Part shown: one piece after another, positions 1 to 8,663 of the stretch
Layout: every line of letters begins with the position of its first letter
Numbering within the stretch: position 1 is the first letter of the stretch
NCBI RefSeq assembly: GCF_000167195.1
Contig: NZ_AADV02000011.1
Location: 1-42,731, forward strand
DNA: 42,731 nucleotides
From: Crocosphaera watsonii WH 8501
GTDB lineage: Bacteria > Cyanobacteriota > Cyanobacteriia > Cyanobacteriales > Microcystaceae
Direction: 5' to 3'
The notes under the pieces: generated by a model
The model's input: the letters and a program-made list of their open reading frames with translations, nothing else
What the model was told of the DNA's origin: nothing
Databases searched by the model: none
Translations under genes and position numbers: made by a program

Positions 1-21
1 TTAGGTGGGTCCCCCCCCAAA

Positions 22-148
22 CAGGGCAATCGCATTAAAATCTGAGATGCGTGATCCAGTAAAGATTTTAGAGTTTCAGTACAAATGAACGGCGATCGCG
101 AAACCTCTTATGCAGTCAGCTTTTCAAAAATTAAATGCGATTGCCCTG
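22..148. repeat. 15-bp inverted repeat pair beside the IS4-like transposase
   Basis: CAGGGCAATCGCATT at 22-36 is the exact reverse complement of positions 134-148, leaving about 97 bases between the arms. A C-rich tract followed by AAAC also occurs in direct orientation near both arms (11-22 and 149-158). A HIP1 octamer lies in the interior. The pair lies just ahead of the transposase gene at 259, so it may belong to the left end of that element or be an independent MITE-like sequence. The outer boundary is not visible because the window starts here. Confidence 0.45.
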
Positions 149-258
149 CCCCCCCAAACTGTTTTGATGCGCGAGCGTCAACTCCTAAAAGAGAGAAAAC
201 AATCCGATTTTATGCTAATAATAATCAGATTGTCCTTAATCGTTTTATAACTTAAATC

Positions 259-1001
259 ATGAGCTTTTTAGCAGTTTATGAATCTCATTTTACCAAACAT
301 TTAACACAAACACAGTTCGAGGCTTTTAGAATTTTACTGTGGTTGCTGACAGTACATAAACAGGTTAGAATAGAAAGGTTAGCAGCTTGTTTTCCTTTAC
401 CAATCCTTTATCAAAGTCGTCGTAAACATATCCAGAGATTCCTAGTTTTGTCAGCTTTAGCCATTCCCAGATTCTGGTTTCCTGTGATTAAAGCTATTAT
501 TTGTAAAGAATTTAAGACTGGCTCTCGTCTGATTATAACAATTGACCGAACCCAATGGAAAGATAAAAATGTTTTCATGGTTGCTGTTATCTGGAAAAAG
601 CTGGCTTTACCCATCTATTGGACACTTTTAGGGAAAAGAGGAGCTAGCAGATTATCTGAACAACAGGCATTAATTCAACCTGTTCTTTGTCTTCTAAAAA
701 ACTATGAGTTAGTCATTCTTGGAGACCGAGAATTCCACAGTGTTAAATTAGCTTATTGGTTGAAACAAAAAAAGTAAAAAACAAAAGTTATTCTTCGCTT
801 TTCGTCAGAAACAAGGTACAAACCAGAAAAAAGATGATGAAGATTATCAAACTTTTTCGCAGTTAGGAATGAAACCTGGGATGAAGATGTTTTTAACTGG
901 GGTTTCAGTCACTAAAAATAAAGGGTTTGGAAACTTTAATGTGGGAGCATATTGGAAAAGAAAATACAAGGGCAAACAGGAAAAAGAGCCTTGGTTTATT
1001 C
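259..1001 (+). pseudogene. Decayed IS4-like DDE transposase, 3' end cut by IS66
   Basis: The first 172 codons encode the N-terminal two thirds of an IS4-type DDE transposase. The DDE first-Asp region is visible as TIDRTQWK (about residues 94-101), and the second Asp region as VILGDREFHS (about 150-160). An in-frame stop follows at 775-777. The same reading frame is picked up for a few codons (KVILRF) and then continues in another frame from about 800 to 1001 (GMKPGMKMFLTGVSVT, later EKEPWFIR), so at least one frameshift is present as well as the stop. The gene is then cut by the left end of the IS66 element at 1002. It cannot make a full transposase. Family assignment rests on motif recall, not on a search. 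Confidence 0.75.
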
Positions 1002-2873
1002 GTAATTGCTCACCGCAATAAAGAATCTGTCTTGACAACATAAAGGTAAAATCGGGGATTTTTATGTATAGTGGGGGTTATGACCACAAATGCTACCATT
1101 GATTCAAAGCTAGTTAGAGCTATCGCCGATGAACAGTTGGCGAACAATGTCTTCATGATTGAGTGGCTAGTCAAGGCACAACAACAGTTATCTCTTCAAC
1201 AAAGACTGATTGACCAGCAACAACAACAAATCTCTACACAACAGCAAGAAATTGAAAAATTGAAAGAAGAGAGAGATAAGCTAAAAAACCGTAACTCAAA
1301 AAACAGTTCAGTCCCCCCATCATCAGACCCACTAAAAAAGCCTTCTGACAAAAAGAAACGCAAAAAAGGATTTAAACGCGGACCAAAATATGACCACCCA
1401 GGGAAGACCCGTAATGGTTTTGGTCAGCCCGATAAGATAGTCCCTTTAGAACTAGAAAACTGTCCTGTTTGTGGGGGTTCAGTGGAACGAGATGAAGTAG
1501 TTCCCGAAAAAGTCCAGCAAGTGGCTGAAGTAGTAGACCAACCCATAGAAATCAGGGAATATCGTCGCGGATTCTATAAATGTCCTAGTTGTGGATGGTC
1601 AGATTACAGTCCTGTTCCATTGGGAGTTAAAGAAGGATTCAGTTATGGGGTGCGATTAAGTAGCATCGTGGGCTGGCTTGGCTATGGGGGTAATCTTACA
1701 TGGCGTAAACAGGAACATTTTATAGAGTATGTCTTTGGCATTCCCATTTCTCAAGGGAGCCTTGCCAAAATGCACAAATGGTTTCAAGAAAGTTTAGAAC
1801 CCTTGACCCAACAGTGGTTAAAGTACATCCAGCAGCCAGGAATCCGATGTGTTGACGAAACCAGTTATTGCATCGATGGCATCAAGTATTGGGTTTGGGT
1901 AGCCACATCAAATGAGGTCTGTGTGTTGATGTTGGCTCCCACTAGAAGCTCCGCAGAAGTCGAGAAATTGTTAGGAGCAGATTTTAAGGGCATCCTCACC
2001 AGTGACTGCTATAGTGCCTACTTTAGACAAAGTGCGATGGCCAAACAGAAATGTCTGGCACATTTAGAACGAGAGTTAGAGTCCCTTAAAACCAGTCGTT
2101 TTCAAGCGAATCGAGAATTTGCTGCCGATGTACAGCAAGTTTTAGCAACCGCCCGTATCCATTATCGTCATTATCATGCTCGAAATTTAACCCTTGAAGA
2201 CTTAGGCTCCAAAAGAACAGAAGTCGAGAACTCACTGCAAAAGATTTTTAAAGCAACTCCCAAAAAAGGATGGCCTTATGATGCACAAAGATTGATTAAC
2301 CGTCTCAAACGTCATTGGGAAGAGTGGTTCACCTTTCTAACTTATCCTGAAGTCAAACCAGATAATAATGATGCTGAGAGAGCTTTACGTCCCATTGTCA
2401 TTCACCGCAAAGTAAGTGGGGGAGTAAGAAGCGACTGGGGTGCAGAGTTAGTCACCCAAATGTTCAGTTTTTTAGAGACCATGAGATTACAGGGGCAAAA
2501 TGCCATTGTCCAATTATGCGAATTATTGTCATTAGCTGGTCGGAGTCCCCCAGGATTAGAGATGTAAAAGGCTCCGGAGCCGATGGGGGATAGATTTTTC
2601 TTGATCGCCCTATCTCTCTGCACAAAAATACAAAAGGTTAGCTGATAATCTCCGCTAACAAAAAACTATCTTACTATTCTTTTTTTTTCTCATATTGTTG
2701 TTTTTATTTGAGGTTTTTAAAAGACTTGATTCTGGGAATGTTAGTCATTAAAATAGCCGTAATAAATTAGCTTAAATTTTACGCTAAATCACAGGGCTTA
2801 TATTTTTGTTGACTCAACTGATGTTGTTTGTAGTGCTTTTCAATAAGACTTTTTTGTTGCGGTGAGCAGTTAC
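1002..2873 (+). mobile_element. IS66-family insertion sequence, copy 1
   Basis: The element runs from GTAATTGCTCACCGCAA at the left to TTGCGGTGAGCAGTTAC at the right, imperfect inverted repeats. The same ends bound a second copy at 23816-25686, which fixes the limits. It holds a single transposase gene and no tnpA/tnpB, as in the simpler IS66 (ISBst12-like) group. Downstream of the transposase is a perfect 12-bp palindrome (2570-2581) and an AT-rich tail of about 290 bases with no gene. The 8 bases on the left (gtttattc) and right (aaaattag) do not match, although IS66 elements normally make 8-bp duplications. The left neighbour is an IS4-like transposase and the right neighbour a different element. 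Confidence 0.9.
1080..2567 (+). CDS. IS66 family transposase (TnpC), copy 1
   Basis: The protein is about 495 residues and looks complete. It begins with a glutamine-rich coiled coil (about residues 40-75), followed by a basic KKKRKKGFKRGPK stretch. Next come two CxxC pairs (CPVCGG and CPSCGW), the IS66 zinc-finger-like region. The DDE catalytic core follows, seen as CVDETSY, LTSDCYSAYF and PDNNDAERALRP. It would cut and join the element's ends. I prefer the ATG at 1080; an in-frame GTG at 1071 would add three residues. It differs from copy 2 at only five residues (for example P/Q after SSD and V/A in SYGxRL), so the two copies diverged recently. Nothing suggests inactivation. Confidence 0.93.
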   Translation: MTTNATIDSKLVRAIADEQLANNVFMIEWLVKAQQQLSLQQRLIDQQQQQISTQQQEIEKLKEERDKLKNRNSKNSSVPPSSDPLKKPSDKKKRKKGFKRGPKYDHPGKTRNGFGQPDKIVPLELENCPVCGGSVERDEVVPEKVQQVAEVVDQPIEIREYRRGFYKCPSCGWSDYSPVPLGVKEGFSYGVRLSSIVGWLGYGGNLTWRKQEHFIEYVFGIPISQGSLAKMHKWFQESLEPLTQQWLKYIQQPGIRCVDETSYCIDGIKYWVWVATSNEVCVLMLAPTRSSAEVEKLLGADFKGILTSDCYSAYFRQSAMAKQKCLAHLERELESLKTSRFQANREFAADVQQVLATARIHYRHYHARNLTLEDLGSKRTEVENSLQKIFKATPKKGWPYDAQRLINRLKRHWEEWFTFLTYPEVKPDNNDAERALRPIVIHRKVSGGVRSDWGAELVTQMFSFLETMRLQGQNAIVQLCELLSLAGRSPPGLEM

Positions 2874-3358
2874 AAAATTAGTTTACCTTTATTTTTTATT
2901 TTTTCTCCTTTTTCTTGGAGACAATCCTTTTTTTTTACTTCTTTATCACTCTTGTCTATTTCTCTTTTTACTATTTTTTTATTGATTTTGCTTATCAATT
3001 CTCCATCAATTCTTTTCCTAAAATGAACTAGCATTGAAGATTCCAGTGGTGGCTCTTGTTGATAACAATTTAAACCTATAAAGTATTGTAGATAGGGATT
3101 TTCTCTAATCTGTTCTATAGTTTCTCTATCACTTGTTCCTAATTTTTCCTTAATAATTAATGTCCCTAATGCCATTCTAAATAGTTTGGCTGGCGCACCT
3201 TTTTCTGCTGAAAAAAGTTTAGCATATTCTTCCTCAAAATCATCCCAAGGTATCAACTCTGCCATGATTACCCAACGATTATTGGGGGACAATTTGCCCT
3301 CGAAAGGTAATTCAAATTTTTCTGGGGGCGGTAAAGGTTGCTCCTCTTTTCGATACAT
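2874..3358 (-). pseudogene. DUF772-type transposase, N-terminal fragment
   Basis: About 160 codons remain of a transposase that is about 440 residues or more in copy 2. The fragment carries the DUF772 N-terminal domain (IPWDDFEEEYAKLF, then LFRMALGTLIIKEKL and SSMLVHFRKRI). The DDE catalytic part, which begins soon after LILDATCAP in copy 2, is missing because IS66 copy 1 joins at LIL. It cannot be active. The start at 3358 is intact here (MYRKEEQ), unlike copy 2. Confidence 0.85.
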
Positions 3359-3495
3359 TTGTTCTTGACCAACAACTGGGAGGTGTTTCTACCAATTATA
3401 GCGGTTTGTAGCCGACAAAGCTGATCTTTTTTGCGATCGCGAATATGGGTGTAACCTTTTAAAGAATAGGGTTTTGCTTTTATTCAGCAAACCCT
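2874..3495 (-). mobile_element. DUF772-type (IS5/IS1182-like) element, copy 1, truncated
   Basis: This is the 5' part of an insertion sequence that occurs three times in the window (copies at 25687-27129 and from 42013). The shared outer end reads AGGGTTTGCTGAATAAAAGC on the minus strand, followed by a noncoding leader of about 130 bases with a HIP1 site. Here the element stops where IS66 copy 1 ends at 2873, so about two thirds of it is missing. Its outer end lies directly against the broken P450 gene. Confidence 0.85.
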
Positions 3496-4038
3496 AAATA
3501 ATCCTTTTACCCAGGTTTCAAAATAACTTGCTAATTTTGTTTGAGAAGCATTATCTATGCTAATTAAGAGACTACAAGCAACATCAAAGGTATAGTCTCT
3601 TAATTCTGGATACCAAGTTAACTCTTTGGTTTGTAACCACTTGTCTATATATTGTTGAGTAATTTCGGTCATTTTCGGAATATAACTATTTAACGCCCTG
3701 GGTTTAAACGCTTGGGCTAATAATTTCCGTCTAGAAGTATGAAAAGTACCATCGTTAGTGGACAAAGATAATTTTCCTAAGAGAATACGGGTACTTTTTG
3801 GCCAGGTTGAGACAACATATTGATTTTCGTTACGGAATAGAAATTGATTGGCCTCTGCACCAATCATGATAACAGCGTTATTACCAAAGATATTGGTTTT
3901 ATAAACGTGACCATATTTTTTTAGTTTCTTCTTCCCAAAATCAGGATCAAATAAAAAGCTAAGGCTTTCACCGATCAAGGGTAGTCCTTTATCTCCAGGG
4001 GGTAAAGATGCAGGTTTTTTGCTTTCTAATTGTGTCAT
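3496..4038 (-). pseudogene. Cytochrome P450 (CYP120-like), N-terminal fragment cut by an insertion sequence
   Basis: About 180 codons match the N-terminal part of cyanobacterial CYP120-type P450s: SLPPGDKGLPLIGESLSF proline-rich start, FGKKKLKKYGHVYKTNIFG, STRILLGKLSL, HTSRRKLLAQAF (helix C, heme-propionate contact), and ELRDYTFDVACSLL. Reading stops at WVKGLF, where the end of DUF772 copy 1 begins; the last residues of the open frame are supplied by the element. The I helix, ExxR motif and heme-binding cysteine loop, all needed for function, are missing from the window. CYP120A1 of Synechocystis acts on retinoids; that role cannot apply to this fragment. I prefer the start at MTQLESKK; an upstream ATG at 4092 would add 18 unusual residues. 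Confidence 0.85.
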
Positions 4039-4117
4039 TTTTGATGGATTAAAATTAAATTTTGATCTACTAACCTTTAATTTTAATACCAATTCCTAAA
4101 GTTTGGCTATACATCTC

Positions 4118-4147
4118 TGTAGGGGTCAACGGCCGTTGACCCCTACA
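4118..4147. repeat. 30-bp perfect palindrome, family 1 (copy 1)
   Basis: TGTAGGGGTCAACGG is followed at once by its exact reverse complement. An identical 30-mer is at 34365-34394, and looped relatives are at 11261-11302 and 16152-16193. It lies downstream of ndhF, beyond that gene's terminator. Confidence 0.9.
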
Positions 4148-4194
4148 AGATCAACTTATTTAGTCTAAGTTGGTGAAAATGATCTAAAAGTAAA

Positions 4195-4220
4195 AGAAAA
4201 AGGGGCAATTTTGCCCCTTC
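4195..4220 (-). terminator. Intrinsic terminator of ndhF
   Basis: AAGGGGCAA at 4200-4208 pairs exactly with TTGCCCCTT at 4211-4219. On the minus strand the stem is followed by a T run, and it begins about 23 bases past the ndhF stop codon. Confidence 0.85.
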
Positions 4221-4242
4221 CAACCAACTTTAAAAAAGTCAG

Positions 4243-6297
4243 TTAAACCACACTAAAAACAATCACAAATCCTAACACTGCCCCAAATACAATTAAGGCA
4301 TAAAATTGGGCGCGACCATTTTCTAGATATTTCAAACCTTCTCCACTGACTAGAGTAGCTAAACCGGTCAAATTAACCGCGCCATCAATAACACGATAAT
4401 CTACTTCCATAATTTGACGGGCTAAGCGACGACATCCCATAATAAAGACATTATGGTAAAGATCATCGAAATACCACTTATTCAGGGAAAACTTATACAA
4501 GGAAGGTAATTTATCGGCGATCGCTTTGGGATCAATTTTGTGTTGTAAATACGTCAAAGAAGCGATGGTAATACCAATCAAAGCAATACCCACAGAATTT
4601 CCGGCCATAATCCCAAACTCAGTCCAGTCGAAGTGAGAAACCTCTTCTATCACCTCTCCAGGGGCGTGTATAAAGCCCTCAAAGGTATTATCCCAAGGTT
4701 TACCCAATAAACCGATTAACGTGGAAGGAACGGCTAAAATAAGCAGGGGTAAGGTCATGGTTAAAGGAGACTCATGGGGATATTCGCTGTGGCCGTGGCC
4801 ATGATCATCGTGGCCATGATCTTCGCTATCATGTTCCAATTCTTTCACATCCATAGCCCCAGGACCAAACACAGGGGCAACTGCTGCTGATAACTCAGCC
4901 CGAATGTCCATATCATTGCCTCGGAAGTCTCCTTCAAAGGTCATAAAATACATCCTGAACATATAAAAAGCGGTTAAACCAGCAGTCAACCAACCCACTA
5001 ACCATAAACTGGGGTTTGCTTCAAAAGCTAAGCCTAAAATCTCGTCTTTTGACCAGAAACCAGCAAAGGGAGGTATTCCACAAATAGCTAGGGTTCCGAT
5101 CAAAAATGCTAAGGAAGTTAGGGGCATATATTTTCTTAGTCCCCCCATTAAACGCATATCCTGGGCTAATACTGGATCATGACCTACAACCTCTTCCATG
5201 CCATGAATAACGGACCCAGAACAGAGGAATAACATGGCTTTAAAATAAGCATGGGTCATTAGGTGAAATAGTCCGGCAGTATAAGCACCGATACCCATGG
5301 CCATCACCATGTAACCCAGTTGGGAGATAGTAGAGTAAGCTAAACCCTTCTTGATATCGTTTTGGGTTAAAGCGATGGTTGCCCCCAAAAAGGAGGTAAT
5401 AGCCCCAGTCCAAGCGATGGTTGTCATAGCTACGGGGATGTTCTCGAATACAGGATACATCCGCGCCACCAAGAAGACACCTGCTGCTACCATGGTGGCA
5501 GCGTGAATTAAGGCAGAAATAGGTGTGGGGCCTTCCATTGCGTCTGGTAGCCAAACATGGAGAGGAAACTGTGCTGACTTTGCCACTGGTCCCAAAAAGA
5601 CTAAAACAGCGAATAATGCGGCTAATGCCGGGGCAATCATTCCAGAAGAGACTAAATCTTCTAATCTTTCCCCCATCACATCAAATTCAAAGCTTCCTGT
5701 TGCCCAGTAAATGCCTAACATTCCCAAGAGGAGGCCAAAGTCACCCACACGGTTAGTAACAAAGGCCTTTTGACAAGCATCGGCCGCCGCTTTGCGATCG
5801 AACCAGAAACCGATGAGGAGATAGGAACACATCCCCACCAGTTCCCAGAAGATATACACTTGCACTAGGTTGGGACTTATTACTAAGCCCAACATAGAGG
5901 CACTAAAAATACTTAAATAAGCATAGAAACGGACATAGCTTGGATCGTGGGCCATGTATCCATCGGTGTACACCATCACTAACAAGGCTACCGTAGTTAC
6001 GATAACACACATCAAAGCACTAATATGATCCAGGGTGTATCCCATTTGTAGGCTAAAATTGCCTGCGGCTGCCCATTCGATCATACGGGTGTATTCCCCA
6101 TGACCTTGAATTTGACTCCACAATAGGGTAAAGGATAACACCATCGATGCCCCTATCAGGGAAATAATAAATACTGCGTTGACTTGTCTGAGGCGGTTGG
6201 TTGCTTCATTAAAGGAAATTAAGCCTAACCCCACCACCATCGCCCCCAACAAGGGCAACACTGGAATAAGCCAGGCGTATTGATAAATAGGTTCCAT
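4243..6297 (-). CDS. ndhF: NAD(P)H-quinone oxidoreductase subunit 5 (NdhF)
   Basis: This 684-residue protein is the NuoL/NdhF antiporter-like subunit of the NDH-1 complex in the thylakoid membrane, which couples electron flow to proton pumping. It has the usual many hydrophobic helices. Typical segments include YIFWELVGMCSYLLIGFW (about 148-165), GPVAKSAQFPLHVWLPDAM, PTPISALIHAATMVAAGVF and LTQNDIKKGLAYSTISQLGYM, which carry the conserved membrane lysines and histidines of the proton path. The C-terminal part holds the long lateral helix and final membrane segment. A cytosolic-type loop at about residues 488-508 is very rich in His and Asp. Length and the C-terminal region fit NdhF1 of respiratory/cyclic NDH-1L rather than the CO2-uptake forms, but this is not proven. 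It is followed by its own terminator. Confidence 0.95.
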   Translation of the reverse strand: MEPIYQYAWLIPVLPLLGAMVVGLGLISFNEATNRLRQVNAVFIISLIGASMVLSFTLLWSQIQGHGEYTRMIEWAAAGNFSLQMGYTLDHISALMCVIVTTVALLVMVYTDGYMAHDPSYVRFYAYLSIFSASMLGLVISPNLVQVYIFWELVGMCSYLLIGFWFDRKAAADACQKAFVTNRVGDFGLLLGMLGIYWATGSFEFDVMGERLEDLVSSGMIAPALAALFAVLVFLGPVAKSAQFPLHVWLPDAMEGPTPISALIHAATMVAAGVFLVARMYPVFENIPVAMTTIAWTGAITSFLGATIALTQNDIKKGLAYSTISQLGYMVMAMGIGAYTAGLFHLMTHAYFKAMLFLCSGSVIHGMEEVVGHDPVLAQDMRLMGGLRKYMPLTSLAFLIGTLAICGIPPFAGFWSKDEILGLAFEANPSLWLVGWLTAGLTAFYMFRMYFMTFEGDFRGNDMDIRAELSAAVAPVFGPGAMDVKELEHDSEDHGHDDHGHGHSEYPHESPLTMTLPLLILAVPSTLIGLLGKPWDNTFEGFIHAPGEVIEEVSHFDWTEFGIMAGNSVGIALIGITIASLTYLQHKIDPKAIADKLPSLYKFSLNKWYFDDLYHNVFIMGCRRLARQIMEVDYRVIDGAVNLTGLATLVSGEGLKYLENGRAQFYALIVFGAVLGFVIVFSVV

Positions 6298-6459
6298 AGA
6301 GTAATGCCTAAGTTTTGTGTTCTCTACTTTAGTTGATAACGCTAACTCTTCTGTTATAGACTTTTTTTAAGGAATTTTTCAAATCCATAATAATAAGAGA
6401 AGAAGTTTTGTCTTAAAATACGGCTGAAGATAAAAAACAATTTCTAAAGCCTCAATTCC

Positions 6460-6750
6460 TCACACTGACATAAATTCAATTCTGGGTACTAGGGGATCTT
6501 TGACTAAGCCAATGCCTTGAAAATCCCAGCGTTCTAAAATGGTTTTTAATTGGGTTCCTGATGTAGATTCTACAATAAAGCGATCGCTGACATCGGAACC
6601 GTGAGTATTAAGATAACTTAGTGCCTCAAAATTTTCTGGAAATACCAATACATAACTCACAGGGGCTTCGTCTTCTCCTTTATCAATTTGGGCAACTAAA
6701 TATTTGCCATCTACTTTGGAACGAACGATATAATAAAGTTGTGAGAGCAT
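6460..6750 (-). CDS. Small conserved cyanobacterial protein of unknown function
   Basis: A 96-residue soluble protein beginning MLSQLYYIVRSKVDGKYL. I do not recognise a named domain. Sequence is mixed alpha/beta in character, with no signal peptide, no membrane segment and no cysteine. Its start codon lies only 6 bases after the stop codon of the upstream permease gene, so the two are almost certainly cotranscribed and perhaps translationally coupled. It may be a partner or regulator of the permease, but nothing in the sequence shows that. Confidence 0.75.
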   Translation of the reverse strand: MLSQLYYIVRSKVDGKYLVAQIDKGEDEAPVSYVLVFPENFEALSYLNTHGSDVSDRFIVESTSGTQLKTILERWDFQGIGLVKDPLVPRIEFMSV

Positions 6751-6756
6751 ATTTGT

Positions 6757-7806
6757 CTATTTAATATTTTCCAATTTAATGCGAGGATCGACTGCTTTCA
6801 ATAATAAGTCAGCTAATAAATTACCCACAATTAACATAGTAGCACCCATAGTTAAACTTCCCATTACTAAATACAAATCCTGTGCCGTTACCGCCTGTAA
6901 AATCAGTCTTCCTAGCCCTGGCCAATTAAAGAAAAATTCGGCAATAAATGATCCCCCTAATAAACTAGCAAATTCAAATCCTAAGAGGGTAATTAAGGGG
7001 TTAATAGCATTGCGTAACCCATGGACATAGATAACCTTATATTCTGGTAGTCCTTTGGCCCTAGCAGTCTGAATATAATCCTGTCTCATCACGTCTAACA
7101 TTTGTCCCCGCATTAAACGCATTAAACCAGCAAAGCTGGTAATACTCAAGGCAATAGTAGGCAAGATCATGTGCCAAGCAATATCTAATATTTTGCCTAT
7201 GGGAGATAATTCTGTATGGTTTAAACTGGTCATATTTCCCACTGGTAATAACGGGGATAAATATTGAGCAATAATCAGTAAAACTAAGGCTGTTATAAAA
7301 CTAGGAAATCCTTGTCCTAAATAACTAACAACCCTTAGTATTTTATCAGTCCAACTACTCTGTTTAACTGCGCTTAGAATTCCTAAAGGAATGGCTATTA
7401 ACCAAGTAATAATAATAGAAGAAATTGCTAATAATAAGGTTGCGGGTATTCTTTCGCCTAGTAAAGAAGCAACAGAACGGTTATAAACAAAGCTTGTGCC
7501 AAAATCTAATTGAGTAACAACCTGCACAAACCATCGCCAATATTGAACATACCAAGGTTTATCTAAGCCAAATTGATTAGTTAATTGTTTGATAGTTTCC
7601 TCAGCAATTTTCGGATTCTGTTTTAAGGTATCTAAGTAGTCTCCTGGGGCAAGTTGAATGATAATAAAACTAAGAATAGAAGCCAATAATATAGTTAATA
7701 AGCCTTGTAAAATTCGCTTTACAACATAGACAATGTTTTCCGCATCTAACCAGTTTTCTAACTTATTTGAAGGTTTATTAGGTTCAGGGGATAGGGTTTG
7801 AGTCAT
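6757..7806 (-). CDS. ABC transporter permease, DppB/OppB type
   Basis: A 349-residue inner-membrane permease of the dipeptide/oligopeptide/nickel class. After a cytosolic N-terminus of about 30 residues comes the first helix (LLTILLASILSFIIIQLAPGD), then the usual periplasmic segment with FGLDKPWYVQYWRWF. The binding-protein-dependent transport domain with its coupling-helix (EAA-like) motif is seen as YIQTARAKGLPEYKVIYVHG. Such permeases normally pair with a DppC-type permease, a binding protein and ATPases. None of these is in the window, so the rest of the system must be elsewhere. The gene lies 63 bases downstream of apt and 6 bases before a small conserved gene. The transported solute is unknown. 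Confidence 0.9.
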   Translation of the reverse strand: MTQTLSPEPNKPSNKLENWLDAENIVYVVKRILQGLLTILLASILSFIIIQLAPGDYLDTLKQNPKIAEETIKQLTNQFGLDKPWYVQYWRWFVQVVTQLDFGTSFVYNRSVASLLGERIPATLLLAISSIIITWLIAIPLGILSAVKQSSWTDKILRVVSYLGQGFPSFITALVLLIIAQYLSPLLPVGNMTSLNHTELSPIGKILDIAWHMILPTIALSITSFAGLMRLMRGQMLDVMRQDYIQTARAKGLPEYKVIYVHGLRNAINPLITLLGFEFASLLGGSFIAEFFFNWPGLGRLILQAVTAQDLYLVMGSLTMGATMLIVGNLLADLLLKAVDPRIKLENIK

Positions 7807-7869
7807 GATAATTAGAAAAGATATTAATCTAGGTAATTTATTCCTTATTAAATCAGCAAATTTAATCTC

Positions 7870-8388
7870 TTAATATTCTATCAGAGTAATAATGGGAACA
7901 TCAGGCAGCTTTTTACGACCTTCTAAGGCTTTTAATTCAATAATAAAGGCAAAGCCCAAAACATTACAACCAATTTTTTCCAATAACTCTGCCGTTGCTT
8001 TTGCCGTTCCTCCTGTTGCCATTAAATCGTCTACTATTAAAACATTATGATGATCCTCTAAAGCATCTTGATGAATTTCTAAACTATCCGTACCGTATTC
8101 TAACTCGTACTCTACCTTATGCACAGCAGCAGGTAACTTACCTGGTTTTCTCACAGGAACAAACCCTGCATTTAATTGATAGGCTAAAGGAGCTCCAAAT
8201 AGAAAACCACGGGACTCCATCCCCACAATATAATCAGGGGATAAATTAGCACTCAAACATTTTTCCTTCAAGGTGTCAATGGTATAACGTAAACCTTCCG
8301 CATCACTGAGTAAGGTGGTAATATCTCGAAAAACAATACCCTGTTTAGGAAAATCAGGAATATCACGAATTAAAGCTTTAAGATCCAT
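7870..8388 (-). CDS. apt: Adenine phosphoribosyltransferase
   Basis: This 172-residue enzyme converts adenine and PRPP to AMP and pyrophosphate in purine salvage. The PRPP-binding signature [14 protein letters not shown] lies at about residues 116-129. The N-terminal [19 protein letters not shown] and [13 protein letters not shown] are both characteristic of Apt. Length is normal for the family and the ATG at 8388 begins the conserved N-terminus. It is the first gene of a leftward group with the permease and the small gene downstream. Confidence 0.96.
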   Translation of the reverse strand: MDLKALIRDIPDFPKQGIVFRDITTLLSDAEGLRYTIDTLKEKCLSANLSPDYIVGMESRGFLFGAPLAYQLNAGFVPVRKPGKLPAAVHKVEYELEYGTDSLEIHQDALEDHHNVLIVDDLMATGGTAKATAELLEKIGCNVLGFAFIIELKALEGRKKLPDVPIITLIEY

Positions 8389-8450
8389 TGATTCTTTCTG
8401 AGCAAATTTTCCTATGTATTATATATGAAGACACCCCTCGATGGAAAAAT

Positions 8451-8651
8451 CTAACGTTGATACTCAAAAATTAACGGGACGGTATCTAATCCAGCCAGTT
8501 CATAGTTTTTCATCATCTGCTGAAAAGCATCCCAGGCTGGTTTATTTCTGATAACGACACAAGCAGCACTTCCAGGAGCATTTGTATCAAAGTGTATCCC
8601 AAAGTCTCCCCTGGTCTTTCCCCAAATGTCGACTTCTTCTACTTCAATCCG
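8451..8651 (-). pseudogene. C-terminal remnant of a YkuD/L,D-transpeptidase-like protein
   Basis: About 66 codons are open on the minus strand and end in TAG at 8451-8453. They read IEVEEVDIWGKTRGDFGIHF, then TNAPGSAACVVIRN and finally AWDAFQQMM. The order His, then Gly-Ser-x-x-Cys-Val-Val, resembles the catalytic HxxN..SxGC region of YkuD-type L,D-transpeptidases and related peptidoglycan enzymes, with an Ala in place of the usual Gly before the Cys. The frame closes at about 8652, exactly where the IS110-like fragment begins on the other strand. I take it to be the tail of a gene destroyed by that insertion. The family assignment is tentative; the existence of a coding remnant is more secure. 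Confidence 0.5.
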
Positions 8652-8663
8652 AGATCAGCTTAA

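Noticed and set aside
1025-1080. TTGACA at 1031 as a promoter for the IS66 transposase
   Set aside because: No -10 hexamer at a normal 16-18 base distance; the nearest TATGTATA is about 27 bases away.
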